DNA of 64,000 nt from positions 248,001 to 312,000 of the forward strand of contig BCKT01000015.1 in NCBI GenBank assembly GCA_003116875.1, written 5' to 3'. The position numbers were made by a program, and so were the translations under genes. Below the pieces are notes generated by a model, which saw only the letters and a program-made list of their open reading frames with translations, was not told the DNA's origin and did not search any database. This stretch comes from Takashimella koratensis. Its lineage: Eukaryota; Basidiomycota; Tremellomycetes; Trichosporonales; Tetragoniomycetaceae. Shown in pieces: positions 22,267-35,003 of this stretch (position 1 is its first letter; every line of letters starts with the position of its first letter).

Positions 22267-25200
22267 TCAGAACGGGTTATCAAACCCAACCACCAACGCT
22301 CTTGCCAAATTCCTAGCCAGCGCCAGTCTAACTTCATCCATCTTTGCTCTTGCCTGTGCGTAACCATCAACCCCTTCCTCTCCCTTCTTCCTGGCCTCCT
22401 CTCCTCTCTTCAGCGACCTCCTCAACATCCCGAGGTACTCTTCCGCCGCATACCCTGCGTTCCCCAACACATCTTCCGCAACTCTCATCAGTTCAAACGT
22501 ATCGTTCGAACTAAACCGAATCTCTTCATCTTCTAGCAAGCCCACACTCTCGACGAGGAGAACGCTCCAGAGCGAGACGGGAGCGATACCGGATGTGAGG
22601 AGGTTGACGAGCTTGCCGGCCGCGCGGTCACGAGCGTCGTGGGATCGGAAGAGAAGGAAGTCGCGAAGCTCGGAGAGGCACGCAAGACGGGACGCAAAGA
22701 GGACCATGGTTGCAGTCGCTGTGGAGCCAGGGGCGCCAAGAGTCAGGCTTGAAGTGGCTTTGAGAGGGTCGGAAGAGGCGGAAGCAAGTTGAAGCTCGGT
22801 GAGTGCGATTGGCGCTTCACTTAGCATTGTCGAAGGGAGCGTGTCTACAAGGCGGAGGAAAGCTTCGTCACCTGTGAAGTAAGTAAATCCACCGTCAGCC
22901 TGTGAAACCCCTCAAGAACTATTTGCTGTTGGCCCAATACGATCCCAGCACCACCGACTCACCCTCATCAATGTACGCATCCACAACCTTCTCGGCAATT
23001 CTCGACAGCGTGTACCCGTCCTGCGCGGAGAGACACATGGACGCCGCGAGTCCGTACCTCCCTTGCCTGATCAGTCGGTCGGCCATGACCGTGCTGATCA
23101 ACTTCCATTCCTCTTCCAACCTCAACTCGGCACAAGTTTCTCTCAACTCTGTGAAATGTCGAAACTCATCTTCGACATTATCCTTGTTCTTTTCTGCCCC
23201 CGTCTCGCCTTGTCCGTCCCCACCAGCATCAACTCGGTCCTCGTCCATCGCCGAGCCGTCGGTTGATCCATTAATAGCGGTCGTAGATGAAGATCGGGGC
23301 TCGTTGAGCGCGACATGGACAATATGCTCTTTCAATCGATTCCGACCTTCGTCGCCCGCTGCTGAGAGGTACTCGGCAATCACGCGCCAAAGACCAGCGT
23401 AGCTGGTGCTCTCCCCTAGATGCTCGGTGTACTCGAGGATAAAGTAGTCTCGCAAGGACGTGTCGAACCTGGATCGAAATTCAGTTAGCAAGGGGCTAAG
23501 GAGAGCATATTGTACACGCTTTGTCTTCTTGAATGGTGAGACGCACCTCTCTTCATCGTCTGGGATAAGGGCCAGCTTGTCAAACACATCTCCGAGGTGT
23601 GCAGCGAGCCAGACATCTAGATCATGGCAGCCCATCAGAGCCTGATCCATCAGCCAATGCTTTCGCACACCCTTCACCGGCCGTAACTCACCTTGACGAT
23701 CTCGCCCGAGCACAAACTCGACTGAATCGATTCTTCCAGTACTGTCGAATCCACAGGTACCTTGTCAAACACCCTCGCAGCGACCGCCCTATATTGGAGT
23801 CAGTCAACCATTCCTAACTCTCCTCGCTTCACTCACGGTAAATCGTCTCGCCTTAACCCGACATCAACGAGGACTCCCCACGCTCCCATTGCCTCCCTCC
23901 AATCCGCGCTCTCCTCCATCACCCTATCCGCCTTCCCTTCCATCAACTCTACGACCGCCCTAAAGTCATCTTCCCACGAGGTCCACTCGCCTGCTTTCCC
24001 CTTTCCGTCGCGGTCGAGCCACTTGCCCCTTCCTCTGCCTCCGAGGAACGCCGCGAGCTCGGCACGGAAACGAGCGACCCATAACTTGTGCGCGGTGAGG
24101 AACTGGTGGTCGAGTGGGTAGGAGGCGGTGTTGCTAGACCGAGGGAGGACAGAGACGTGGGTGGATAGGAGAAGACCAAGTTCAGAGATCGGTTGGTGTG
24201 GGTGAGAAGAGAGGGTGCGGAGGAAAGACGACGCAGGGAGGAAGAAACCACGCAACAGGCAACGGTTGATGAATGGCCAAAAGAGGGGATGAGACCATGG
24301 TTCTTTGGTCTTCATGATCTCGTTGCCTTGGGTGTTGATTTGGACTACCCACGGGAGTTAGCATAGCCTCTTTGCTGGATTGTAGAAGGAGAGCTCACTA
24401 GTATCCACGGCGTTTACCCAGTCGAGCAGCTCCTCGCCTAGCAGACCCTCGCCTCGCCCGTCTTGCGGGAGGTACAAGATCTCTGCGAGGTTGAACACGT
24501 GGTAGACCGTCTCATACTTGAGTCTCACGTCGTCCTAAATCAACCCGTCAACACTTTTTCCCCAGCACCTCTGCCTCTCGGACTATCTCATCACGACAAC
24601 TCACCTCGATCTCGGATTCTCGAACCTTCATCAACTCCTCGAGGTACATATCTACCAGCCTACGCATGTGCACCACTGTTTCTGCGCCAGGAGGACCTAG
24701 GAAGCCCGCGACTACGAGATTACCTTTACTGTCCCATGCCTCGGCTGCGATCCGGCTGATCCCCGACCCGACATCGGGAAGTCGCAAAGACGCGGCCACG
24801 ATGCGTTGCAAAGAGACAAAGAGGGTGTAGGTCTCGGCGTAGAGAGTCTGAACGGGTTTCGGGAACCGGTTCGAAGTCGCGATGTAGATGGCCCGGTCGG
24901 AGAGCGAGAGACGCTCATTCGTGGGTTTGTAAGGCTCGTCGCGTTTAGGATCGGCCGTTGGCTGTTTGAGTTACATGTTAGACTTGATAGGTGATTGGGC
25001 ACGGAGCAGAAGAGGGGCAAGAAGAGTGAGGGAAAGACAACAGCAAGACTATATTTCAACTCACTCGTCGAGCAACCCAGGCAGCGACCTCTCCGCCTAC
25101 AGGGCTGACTGTAGCAAGCAGTGTCCGTCCTGAGCTCTTCCATTTCGCCTTTTCACTCCGCTTCCACGCCTCGGGCTCAAGGTAACACACATCGAGGTCG

Positions 25201-25478
25201 TCATCATCCCCTTGGTCTTCGTAGTCTCCATCCACGTCGATCCCTTCCCCAGCTGCGGGATGCGAGACCGACGCGCCGCTGCTTGAAGAGTTCAGGGATG
25301 CAGATGGTGTTGAGGAGAAGGAGAGGAGAGACGGCTGGGAGGGAGGTTGCGTCGACGAGGAAGGGGCGAAGGAGAATGGTTGGGATTGAGGAGTAGCGGT
25401 CGGGGTGGAGGACGTGAAGGAGAATGGCTGGCCCGGAGTGGAAGGGAGGTTGAATGAAAACGGTTGGGATGGGGCCAT
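22267..25478 (-). CDS. NUP85: nucleoporin Nup85
   Basis: Eight exons on the minus strand: 25478-25065, 24961-24605, 24534-24399, 24344-23837, 23788-23692, 23641-23547, 23468-22963, 22871-22267, giving about 905 residues. The helical solenoid fits Nup85 of the Y-shaped (Nup84/Nup107-160) nuclear pore scaffold: YHVFNLAEILYLPQDG, EPWSHPLFWPFINRCLLRG, SFLRTLSSHPHQPISELG, CHDLDVWLAAHLGDVFDKL, YAGLWRVIAEYLSAAG, RQGRYGLAASMCLSAQDGY and a C-terminal VSLWSVLLVESVGLLEDE. The N-terminal ~55 residues carry three QPFSF motifs in a Ser/Thr/Pro-rich context, resembling FG-type sequence, then an acidic stretch. Start chosen at the ATG that opens MAPSQPFSF. The gene shares a 322 bp divergent promoter with SPT6. 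Family assignment is by overall pattern rather than a catalytic signature. Confidence 0.88.
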
Positions 25479-25800
25479 TGTGACGCGCGCAGTATGATAC
25501 AGCTGGGAGAGAGGATTCAGACTGTATTTCTCTGCTCTACTGTCAATGTGGATGTCGGCTGCTGCTGTCAAATGTAGATGGTGTACGAGGAGGTGGAGGA
25601 GATGGAGGAGAGTGAAGATGTTGGTGAAGGTGGTTGCTGGTTGCTGGTTGAATGCGTGCCTGACGGACGCAAAAGAAAAGTGCCACATTGGATTTTTCGC
25701 CGTTGTGTACAGCGTCCACCGTAGAGTCACCTCCTCACATCCATCTCTTTCTCTGTCACCCACCCCACCACTCCTCCCCCTCCCCCTCAACTCACCATCC
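25479..25800. promoter_or_regulatory. divergent promoter NUP85/SPT6
   Basis: 322 bp between outward-facing ATGs at 25478 (minus) and 25801 (plus). A pyrimidine-rich block (about 25735-25795) precedes the SPT6 ATG. A (GGA)n-like stretch at 25586-25612 is CT-rich on the NUP85 side. Confidence 0.55.
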
Positions 25801-28800
25801 ATGTCAGACAGATCTCGCGCATCGTCAGAGGGCGAGGGAGACGACATCCGCCCCTATGGCGACAACCGTGATCGCGACCGCGACTCTTCCGAGGAATCAG
25901 AGGACGACCCGGAGGAGGCCCGCCGCGTGGCCGAGGGGTTCATTGTGCAGGACGAAGACGAGGACGAGGACGATGAGGACGGCGAAGGCGGCGAGCACGG
26001 CGAAGAGACGCCCGAGGAGCGGCGGAGGCGTAGAAAGGAGAAACGCCGTCGCCGTCGGAGAAGAGAGAAGGAGCGTCAACGTCGTGAAGAAGAAGAGTTA
26101 TCCGAAGATGACCTCGAGTTGTTGAATGAGAACCGAGGGATCGGACCTTCTCGAAAACGATTCCGAGCACGCGAAGGGTCCGATGACGAAGGGGACGACG
26201 AAGGACCGACGCTCAAGGATATGTTCAAGGAGGATGAAGCGCGTAGGGCTGGGCTGGATGATGAGGACGAGGATGATATGGGTGATTTCATCGAAGAGGA
26301 CGAGGATGAGGAAGGCGCGGCGCCAGGAGAGACGGAACAGCAGAGGCGCGATAGGAAGCGCGAGGAGAAGATTAAGCGGAGAGAAGCGGCGAGGATCCGC
26401 CCGGACCTCGCGGGTGTCGACAGGCAGTGAGTAGTTGGTTGTGGGCACAGCAGATGAGATCACGGGGCGTTCATGACTGTTCTGGCCCTGGAAAGAAGAA
26501 ATGGGAGGCGCTAGGGTGGTGCCGGTTCAAAGGCTCGAGTAGCTGACACCTTGGGGCAGGTCTTGGGATGAAATCTTCGCAGTGTTTGGCGACGGCCAAG
26601 AGTACGATTGGGCGCTTGAGGGCGAGGACGGAGAAGTCCCCGAGGATGAGGTCGAGATCCGCAAGGATATCCGATTGGAAGATGTGAGTAGCGACGTACC
26701 CTCTCCCTTGGCCAACCCTAAGCTGCCTTGCTGTTGCTATCTGCATTCTGACACTCCTCTCCCTCACAGGTCTTCGACCCGTCCGAGATCAAAGACCGAC
26801 ATCTACAAGACGAGGACAAGGCGATTGCGCAGGCTGACCGACCGGAGCGACACCAGCTCGTCAACTCGACTCTCTCTGGTAACCCCGTTCTTTCTCCCGA
26901 TACTCTCTTCCCACCTCCCGACCTGGCGGCTGGCTGGGCGTACACACGTATCTCCGCTCGGACGCAGTACCTCTTCTGCGGAATGTTGATGGACGGCTCG
27001 TGGCCCGAGGCGACTATCGACGATCCTTACCCTGCGCCCGTTGTTCGGCGCTACGACCTCGCAACGGAATTCATCAAGGTTGTTTCAACAGCTCTCAACC
27101 TCATGTTTGTGCAGAACCTCGAAGTACCTTACCTCTGGCACTACAAGCGAGACGCGTTTAGTGTACTCGAGAACCAGGGCCAGTCGTCGGTTCAGTTCCT
27201 GGAGCGCGATGAGCTGTGGACGCTGTTCACTTTGGGTATCCGGTTCCGCGCCATCTGGGACCGATGCCACCAGGTGACTAGCATGTGGGAGAAGATCAGG
27301 GCCCGCCGACCCGAGGTTCAGGATAACTACTTGACCCAGACCCTGCTCGCGTCGGTGTGCAACATGAGTATCGAGGCGGCCGCTGAGGGTGCCGAATGGC
27401 TTGCGTTCCACTACTCGGACGACATCCGCGCGATCAAGGAGGAGGAAGCACTCGAGGAGGGCGGGAAACGGATGCCAGCGAAGAGCGCAGCAGAGGAGAA
27501 ACGACAAGGACCTATCATGCAGCTCGTCGCGGCCTATGGGGTGTCTGTACCTTTGGTCGCTGTGACTTTCAACGACCCGAACGGGACGCCGACGCCACCG
27601 GCGAACCCAGACAAGATGCCGATGGAGCTCGCCAACGAGTACTGCGGGGAAGGCACGTTTTTCCGTACCCCCGAGGACGCACTTCGAGCGGCGTCGCAGA
27701 TCCTCGTTTCCGAGTTTGCCAAGGACCCGACGATCCGACAACAGGCGCGCGACTTTGTCGACGCCTGTGGCGTGGTGACAGTAACCCCTACGGAACGAGG
27801 GATGACCGTGATTGACGAATACCATGCGTACTCGACTTTCAAATTCCTCACCAACAAGCCGATCGAGCTGTTCAAGTCGAGCCCGCAGTTCCTGCACATG
27901 TTGCAAGCCGAGCAAGAAGGTTTGGTCACGCTGTCCATTTCGGTACCCGAGGCGCAGATCTCCGAATTCGCGGGAACTCTTGTACGGTGTTGTCATTCAA
28001 TTGATTACAGCGAGCTCGCGGTGGCGTGGAATACGCTACGTGAAGAGATTTGTCAGACGGTGGTTTCGAAGTATTATGTCCCGGCGGCTTACAAGTGGGC
28101 AAAGGACTACCTGCGGACTCAGGCGGAGGAGTTTATCGCTGAGCGGTGCCGTATGGAGCTGGAGTTTGTGAGTGAGAATGACAATCGGGATTGGAGGGTC
28201 AACTAACGCCTATACTATGCAGAGGGTCAACGTGCAGCCGTACACTGCGCGCAATATGGAGCCCGGAGACACCCCGTCTGTACTTGCTATCACGATGGGC
28301 AAAGGTCTCCCCACGGACGCCGTTATGGCCATTATGCTCGACGACCTTGGGAACATCCGCACGCAGACGAAATTCGACAACCTGCGTGATCTCGAAACCC
28401 GCAACGACTTTATCGAGCTTGTCGAGAAACGTCAGCCCAACGTGATTGTCATTGGCGGGATGTCGTCGCAGACTGCTCGACTGAAGGACGACGCGGCGTC
28501 GGCGTTGCGTGAGCTCGCATTACGTTTGACAGGGATGAAACCGCCCGTTTCGGATGCGTATGGGTCACATGAAGAGTTTCTCGCTGCGAATGCCGACTTT
28601 GAGGCTCAACTAGCACCGTCAATGGTCCCGCTCACGTATGTCAACGACGCCACGGCGAGGTTGTACATGTCGTCAGAGGAAGCGGCAAAGGACTACCCGG
28701 CGCTTCCGGTCAACGGGCGGTACGCGGTCGGTTTGGCTCGTTATGCGCAGAACCCACTCAACGCGTACTGTCGATTGGGCAGGAACATTACATCAGTCAT

Positions 28801-31206
28801 GTTCATTGAGCACCACCAGAAGCTGGTACGTTGTGGCTCGAGCAAACGTCAATGTCTCCTGGAGTGGTTTTTTTTTTGATGCGGGATGCTGATATATCAC
28901 TTCTAGGTGCCCGAGGAGCGGTTGTTGGTCCATCTTGAACGGGGTCTGGTGAACAGCGTGTGTCACATGGGTATCGAGGTCAACTCGTGTATCTCCGACC
29001 CTTATCAACGGACAATGCTTCAATTCGTCTCGGGTCTCGGGCCTCGCAAGGCGGACGCGCTTGCCACTGCAATCCACAAGCAGGTTAGTATTTGCTCCCC
29101 GAGGTGTGACTACTCCATGATAGCTGACCCATCTGCAGGGCGTCCTTCTCAACCGAACCCAATTGACTGACCTGGGCATTATTGGCCCAACCATCTTCGA
29201 GAACGTCTCGGGGTTCCTCTGTATCGAGACCGACTTGAAAGACTTTATGCTAGACGACGAGAACAACCCGATCGAGCAGCCCGAGCCGCTCGACATGACT
29301 CGTATTCACCCCGAGGATTACGAGTTTGCGCAGAAGATGTGTCAAGACGCGCTCGACCTCGACGCCGAGGACGTTGCGGATCAGCACAAGTCTCAGGTCG
29401 TGCTTCAGCTCATGCAGGACGAGGACCGGTCACAGAAGCTGTCGAATCTCAACTTGGACGATTATGCGTTCAACTTGCAGAAGCAAGGGGTAGGGAACAA
29501 GCGACACACTTTGGGCGGGATTGTCAACGAGTTGATCACGTGGCGGTTGGACGGCCGACCCAAGTTCCTCGTACCGAGCGACTGGGAGGTGATTACGATG
29601 TTGACAGGAGAGACGGAACGAACGATTGGCAAGGGTATGCGAGTGATTGCGACGGTACGAAAGGCGCTCAGTAGCCGAGTCTTCTGTGCGCTCGAGTCCG
29701 GGATCGACGCTATCCTCGAGCGGGAGTATGTTGCCGACGACGACGATATGAACCTCCCTCCATGCGACGAGCTGTTCCGACCCCGTCAAGCTGTCAAGGC
29801 CATCATCATCGAGGCACAACCCAATCGATTCCAAGTCCGGATCTCTACCCGCCCTTCAGATCTCGACCAGTCGGTCCCGTTCCGCAACCCGTTCAGGGAA
29901 GATCAGTACAACGACCCGATCCGCAAGAAGGCCGCCGAGGAACGAGCGGCGGCCAAGAAACGACGCGAGGCAGGTCAGATCAAACGAGTTGTCAATCACC
30001 CAAATTGGCACGTTATGAACTCTGGACAAGCCGAGCAGTTCCTCGCTTCGTTGCACAGAGGAGACGTCGTCATTCGACCATCGTCAATCGGGAACGACCA
30101 CTTGGCGGTCACATGGAAAGTCGATGAAGACGTATACCAGCATATCGATGTACAGGAAATTGACAAGCCGAATGATTATGCGCTAGGGAGGATCTTGCGT
30201 GTCGCTGGAAAGTACTCGTATTCCGACCTCGACGAACTCATCATCAACCACGTCAAGGCCATGTCTCGCAAATTTGACGAGATGCAGATGCACGAAAAGT
30301 ACCGACCAGAGCACGAGCTCGGTGAGTAGAATTTCCTTATGTGTACTGCTTGGATACTCTTGCACCATCTGATTTGCCTACATCTTGCTGACCATTTTCT
30401 CATTTCCCAGAGTCGTACCTGAAAAACTATGTTCAAGCCCACCCAGGTCGAAGCATGTACGGGTTTTCCGTCGATTCTTCTCGCCCTGGCTACCTGAAGC
30501 TCTGTTTCCTCAACAAATCCACCAAGGACGGTGGTGTTATCCAGACCTGGCCTGTCAAAGTCTTACCGGGGGCTTACCAGTTGAACAACGCCGAGGTCCC
30601 TGGTGTACTGGAGCTGTGTAATGCGTTCAAGGCGCAGTACTCGTCTCGGCTTGCGGAGCAGGGGAGTGGTGGGAAGACCCCTGGGATTAGGGTTGGGAAG
30701 ACGCCGATGCATGGGGGAAGGACACCGGGAGGGAGAACACCGGCGATGCGAGGTGGAGCGACGCCAATGGCTGGTGCGTATGGAGCAGGCGGGAGAACGC
30801 CAATGCACGGGGGGCCAATGGGACAGTGTAAGTGATGCTCTTCATTCGATGTGATTGGCTGCAGCTGTTCTCAGCTCTCAGCAAAGATACAACTGATCAA
30901 ATGTGCAAACGCGGCTGACATTTCTCAGACCCAAGCGGTGGTGCGCCGCAGTACGGCGGTCAACCGCAGGGATACTACCCACCCCCACCTCAACAGGGCT
31001 ACGGTGGTCCACCTCCTGTCAACTACGGCGGGGGCGGATACCCTGGAGGACCACCTCCACCACCACCTAATGGCGGTGGTCGTGGTGGATCGGGTATGAA
31101 CCCTGAACGAGCGTGAGTACCGGTAGCTTTTTTGATGACCAGGACAAGACGCTGATGAGTTTGTTCGGATAGGGCGATGATCGCTAGGCAAGGTGGTGGT
31201 TATTAA
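25801..31206 (+). CDS. SPT6: transcription elongation factor and histone chaperone Spt6
   Basis: Nine exons: 25801-26426, 26560-26683, 26770-28167, 28223-28825, 28907-29083, 29139-30321, 30411-30827, 30929-31112, 31173-31206, about 1581 residues. Order: acidic, Arg-rich N-terminus (1-200); Spt6 core from ~250 with [34 protein letters not shown] and [13 protein letters not shown]; YqgF-like domain (~730, [18 protein letters not shown]); Hh[15 protein letters not shown] (~960); S1 region; tandem SH2 with DVVIRPSS (~1270) that bind the phosphorylated RNA polymerase II linker. The C-terminus has repeated TP motifs ([25 protein letters not shown]) then a Gly/Pro/Tyr-rich tail ending in MIARQGGGY. 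Spt6 travels with RNA polymerase II and re-deposits histones H3-H4. The TP repeats look like the Spt5 C-terminal repeat, a CDK9/Bur1-type substrate. Confidence 0.95.
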
Positions 31207-31825
31207 GTGTCGAGTGCAAGGGAGGTGGAGAAACGTCGAAACGACTACAAAACCAATTCATAAGCAAAGCAGCAAACTTATTGCAAACAATGTACCAACA
31301 GATGACCTCGAAGATACAACAACCCCTTCCTCGGGGTTGGCCCAAGCCCAGATTCTAAACCGAGTTTATATATGCATACCCGCCTCGACGCCCATTCCCA
31401 TAGCGTGTCCTACAGTGTGCCTCATGGCTCGTCATGTCATCAATGCTCGTTGTTTTCGTCTAAATGCCTTGATAACTAACTCCTTGACGAGATGGTGGAA
31501 TGGTATCCAGGGTTAGGAGGGCGAGACTGATGCCCCGACTTCAAGGATAGCTGTCAAGCTTGCATATCTACGCGAGACAGCTGAAGGAGAGATGATAAGC
31601 CAAGGCGTGGAGAAGACTGGTCGGTCTTCTCAAACAACGAGAGGAGAAGAAGAAGGGACCCTAGATGAAACGGAAACTATGCGCGAGATCTACGCCACCT
31701 AAACAAACAAGTGAACATAACAAACACCCTATCCTTGATCCTCATGGTCCAGGTATGCAGATCATCAAGGACGGTCAAGCAATTGTCTCCGAGAGTAGCG
31801 AAAGCGGTTGGACGTGATCCATGAT
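31207..31825. other. convergent 3' region, SPT6 and zinc-binding protein gene
   Basis: About 619 bp between converging stop codons. AT-rich patches (for example AAACAAACAAGTGAACATAA near 31700) fit 3' UTRs of both genes. No supported coding sequence. Confidence 0.5.
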
Positions 31826-32751
31826 TTAGGCAGCGACAAAGTTGGGGAAGCAGTCTGCGAAACCTTTACCAGAGTGCTTGCCGTCGACGTGCTGTTGCAG
31901 ACTGGTGGAGGGGAACACGGTGAGTTTGGGGGGTTTGACGTAAGCGTGGAGACGAAGAATCGAAGGGAGGCAATTGAGGAAAGCGATGATTCGGAGATGT
32001 AGAGATGTGGAGTCAGTTTCTGACAAGGAGGCGAGATGGAAGGACTTGGTGGATCGGGACGCGAGGTCGAGAAGTGAAGAAGGTTGGGGGAAAGAGACAC
32101 GGTAGAAGACGTACAGAGGCTGTTTGGAAGTTCCCTGGAAAGTCTGCTTGCAGATAAAGCACTGAATCGACTGCGCGGCCTGGTCACCATAACAATGAGA
32201 GAAGCGTAAGCACTTGTTGACACAAAACATAAGGAATCTTGTTTCGAACACGACTAAACACCACATCTCCGCTTGACAACCTTGATCCATCTTTTCGATC
32301 TTTAACACTTGTGTCCCACCTCCATCTCACCAACGGTTCAAGAGTTCATCTCTGCCAACACAGTCTACCCCCCCCCCCCCCCAACAAAGAAGAACTCCCG
32401 CTCAAAGCCGTTCTCCCGCCTCAAAGAGCCGCGAGCCAAGTTCCACATCTTTCCCACTCACCGCGTTGGTCTTGAGTTGCGAGCTCGGACCCTTGCCAGC
32501 GGTCTTTGCGTTCATCTCGCGCTTGTGCGCAGCCTTGGCTCCCTGTACACGTTAAAAAGGAACGAAAGAGCAAGAGAACGATAAATCAGCGTTATTCCTC
32601 TCGTCCTATTGATGATAGGGAAAGAGGTGAAGATGAGAATTAGGTCGAAAGGAACCGAAGAAGCGAAAGGATTGACACCATGTCACGCGGATCCATCGGG
32701 GAGAAGAAGAGTGCAAGAAGGACTAGTATGACTCACGTTACCGCCGCCCAT
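31826..32751 (-). CDS. small zinc-binding protein (At2g23090-like)
   Basis: Four exons on the minus strand: 32751-32737, 32542-32462, 32179-32115, 31901-31826, giving 78 residues. The start MGGGN, a Lys/Ala/Arg-rich middle (KAAHKREMNAKTAGK), one zinc-knuckle CFICKQTF and a closing HVDGKHSGKGFADCFPNF match the small eukaryotic zinc-binding family typified by Arabidopsis At2g23090. Zinc is probably held by the two Cys of CxxC and two His of HVDGKH. The role is not established; the basic N-terminus suggests nucleic-acid or ribosome contact (inference). The coding sequence is spread over more than 900 bp, so it is easily missed by ORF-length filters. Intron 2 contains a 15-base C run on the plus strand (32368-32382). 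Confidence 0.88.
32368..32382. repeat. poly-C homopolymer in an intron
   Basis: Fifteen consecutive C on the plus strand (G on the coding strand) inside intron 2 of the small zinc-binding protein gene. Confidence 0.9.
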
Positions 32752-33148
32752 TATGTATCAAAAGTAAGATGTGTAGAAGTGAGGTGAAAGGGTGAAGCAA
32801 GTCGCTGAGGACGTTGATGGGGATGATATGAGTGAAGAGGAAATTTTGGGATCAACACAAGATTCAGTGGCGGGGGACAGGAGGAACGTGGGATGGCAGG
32901 AGGGAAGAATTATGACGTGTACCGTACTGTACACTTTGAGGGATTATCACTCACGTGGGAGCCTAGCACAGCGTCACCGGCAACGAGGCCATAGTCCGCG
33001 TCGGTCACGGCTCACCACTCACTACTCGTCACCACCGTTACCATTGTCAGTCACCGCCGACAGCAGACAGCAGGCCACCGGCAGCAGACTCGTCTTCGTG
33101 ACTGCTTCTCTCGCTCCTCTTACCTGATCAACTTCTTCAATCGCAGCC
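32752..33148. promoter_or_regulatory. divergent promoter, zinc protein gene and CAP2
   Basis: 397 bp between outward ATGs at 32751 (minus) and 33149 (plus). It holds repeated CACTCAC/ACTCACTACTC and CACCG motifs at 32945-33060. Nothing further recognisable. Confidence 0.5.
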
Positions 33149-34671
33149 ATGGCAGAAGACGGTCGGTCTTTCCCCCTCTCCATCTCACTTCCCCTTCTTC
33201 CCGTCTCCTCCCTGCCTCTCTGCTTCTCTGCTTCTCTACTTCTCTACCTCTCCTCATCACGCCACACCGCACCTTACTCACCCTCATGTCCCTCCTTAGC
33301 TACCCTCGAGTCCCTACTCGACCTTCTGCGCCGTCTCCCTCCATCTCAAATCCAATCCAACCTCAACTACCTGTGCGAGATATGTCCCGACTACGCAGAC
33401 GATTTGATGGGGAACGTTGATTGCCCTCTGGGAGTGGCGCGTGACGACCAAGCTGGGAAAGAGTTTCTCTGTTGCGATTATAATCAAGACGCGGATGGTG
33501 ATTCTATCAATTTCCGGTGAGTCTGGATTGTTTGAGGTTGTCTTCACCCACTCCCCCTTCCCCATCCTGTCAAACCAGAACGTTCATATTCTTGGACCGC
33601 ATCACCCCCAGTCTTTCTCTCCTGTCTCTGCTTTCATCTCTTACTGACTCTCCGTCCCAGCTCACCATGGTCCAATACCTACCTGCCTCAACCGACCCAG
33701 GGCCCAACCCCTTCCTCCAAACTCCGCCAACTTGAAATCTCACTAAACAGCGCTTTCGATACCTACCGCGAACTGTACTATGAAGGCGGTGTATCGAGCG
33801 TGTACCTTTGGGATTTGGATGAGGAGCCCGCGGGGAAAGAAATGAGTTTTGCCGGTGTCGTGTTGATGCACAAGAGTGAGTTATCCCTCTCCACATTCAT
33901 CATTTCTCCACCACCTACCTCCATTCTACACCCCGCGAGTATATCTGGCTTCGCTAGAGATCTCATCTGATTGGTACTGACCCCCGCCCCCAGCTGTTCC
34001 TATCACCGACGGTTCACCGCAACGAGGCACCTGGGACTCTCTTCACGTCTTTGAATGCCAAGAACGCGGCCGATCGGCGAAATACAAGCTCACCTCGACT
34101 GTCATTCTGGAGCTAGCCACCAAAACGACGGCGGTGGGAGAAGGAAAGGGGCTGGAGAACACCACAGCGGATGGGTGGGTCAAGTTGAGTGGGAGTATGA
34201 CGAGGCAGGTGAGTTGTTTTGGTGTAACGTACAAGAGCAAGAGATAGACCAAAAGACAGAACAAGAGATAGAGCTAATGCTCGTTAGGCCGAGGTAGACT
34301 ACCCGCTTACCTCGAGTGCGGGCCACATTCCCAACGTCGGTCGCATGGTTGAAGACATGGAGTACGTCTCTCTCAGTCTCTTCCACCATTCGCTTCTCCC
34401 TCTCAACTTTACATACGATCCATCTCTTACTCAACTCCACTCAAATCCACTCAAAATACAATCCCATCATGGTTCGAACAAATCCAGCTAACACAGCATC
34501 CCATTGATTCCCCGCAGAATCAAACTGCGCAACCTCTTGTCGTCAGTATACTTTGGTAAGACCAAGGACGTGATCAACGAGCTTCGGAGCCAAGCGGGCC
34601 TTGAAGCGCGGTCGAGGGAAGAGATGTTGCGCGCTGAGTTGGCGGGCAGGCTGGGCGCGCGTAGGAGTTGA
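33149..34671 (+). CDS. CAP2: F-actin-capping protein subunit beta
   Basis: Six exons: 33149-33161, 33300-33516, 33661-33875, 33994-34208, 34288-34361, 34518-34671, giving about 295 residues, close to the family's usual 270-290. It is the beta subunit of the CapZ heterodimer, which caps barbed ends of actin filaments at cortical patches. Diagnostic segments: [129 protein letters not shown] and [16 protein letters not shown]. The first coding exon is 13 nt (MAED plus one base) and its donor GTCGGT is weaker than elsewhere in the window, but the join to [10 protein letters not shown] is the one that keeps the family N-terminus. Confidence 0.95.
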
Positions 34672-35003
34672 TCAAAGACGTAGCCGTAGGTGGGTGCGAA
34701 GGGGGTGGAGCTGTTGTTGTTGCCCGAAGGAGGACGCAAATCAATTCTCATAGCAGAGACGGTAGAATAACGAGCGTATCACGTTGAATTGAATCGACAA
34801 GGACATGTATACAGTTGTGATCTTGCGTCATTCCTTCGTGGACTTGGACGTGGACGAGGGACATCAAGAGATGAAACCAATTGCATACACCCTGTGATTC
34901 TACTTGCTCCATTACGAATCTCAACCTAGCTCATTTGTGCTCCTCTCTGGCGCGGGCTGCTCATTCAATTTCCTCATTCTTCCCCTTTGTTCATACACCT
35001 CAC
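34672..35003. other. convergent 3' region CAP2/GAL7
   Basis: 332 bp between converging stop codons; no gene or obvious element seen apart from ordinary 3' UTR sequence. Confidence 0.5.
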
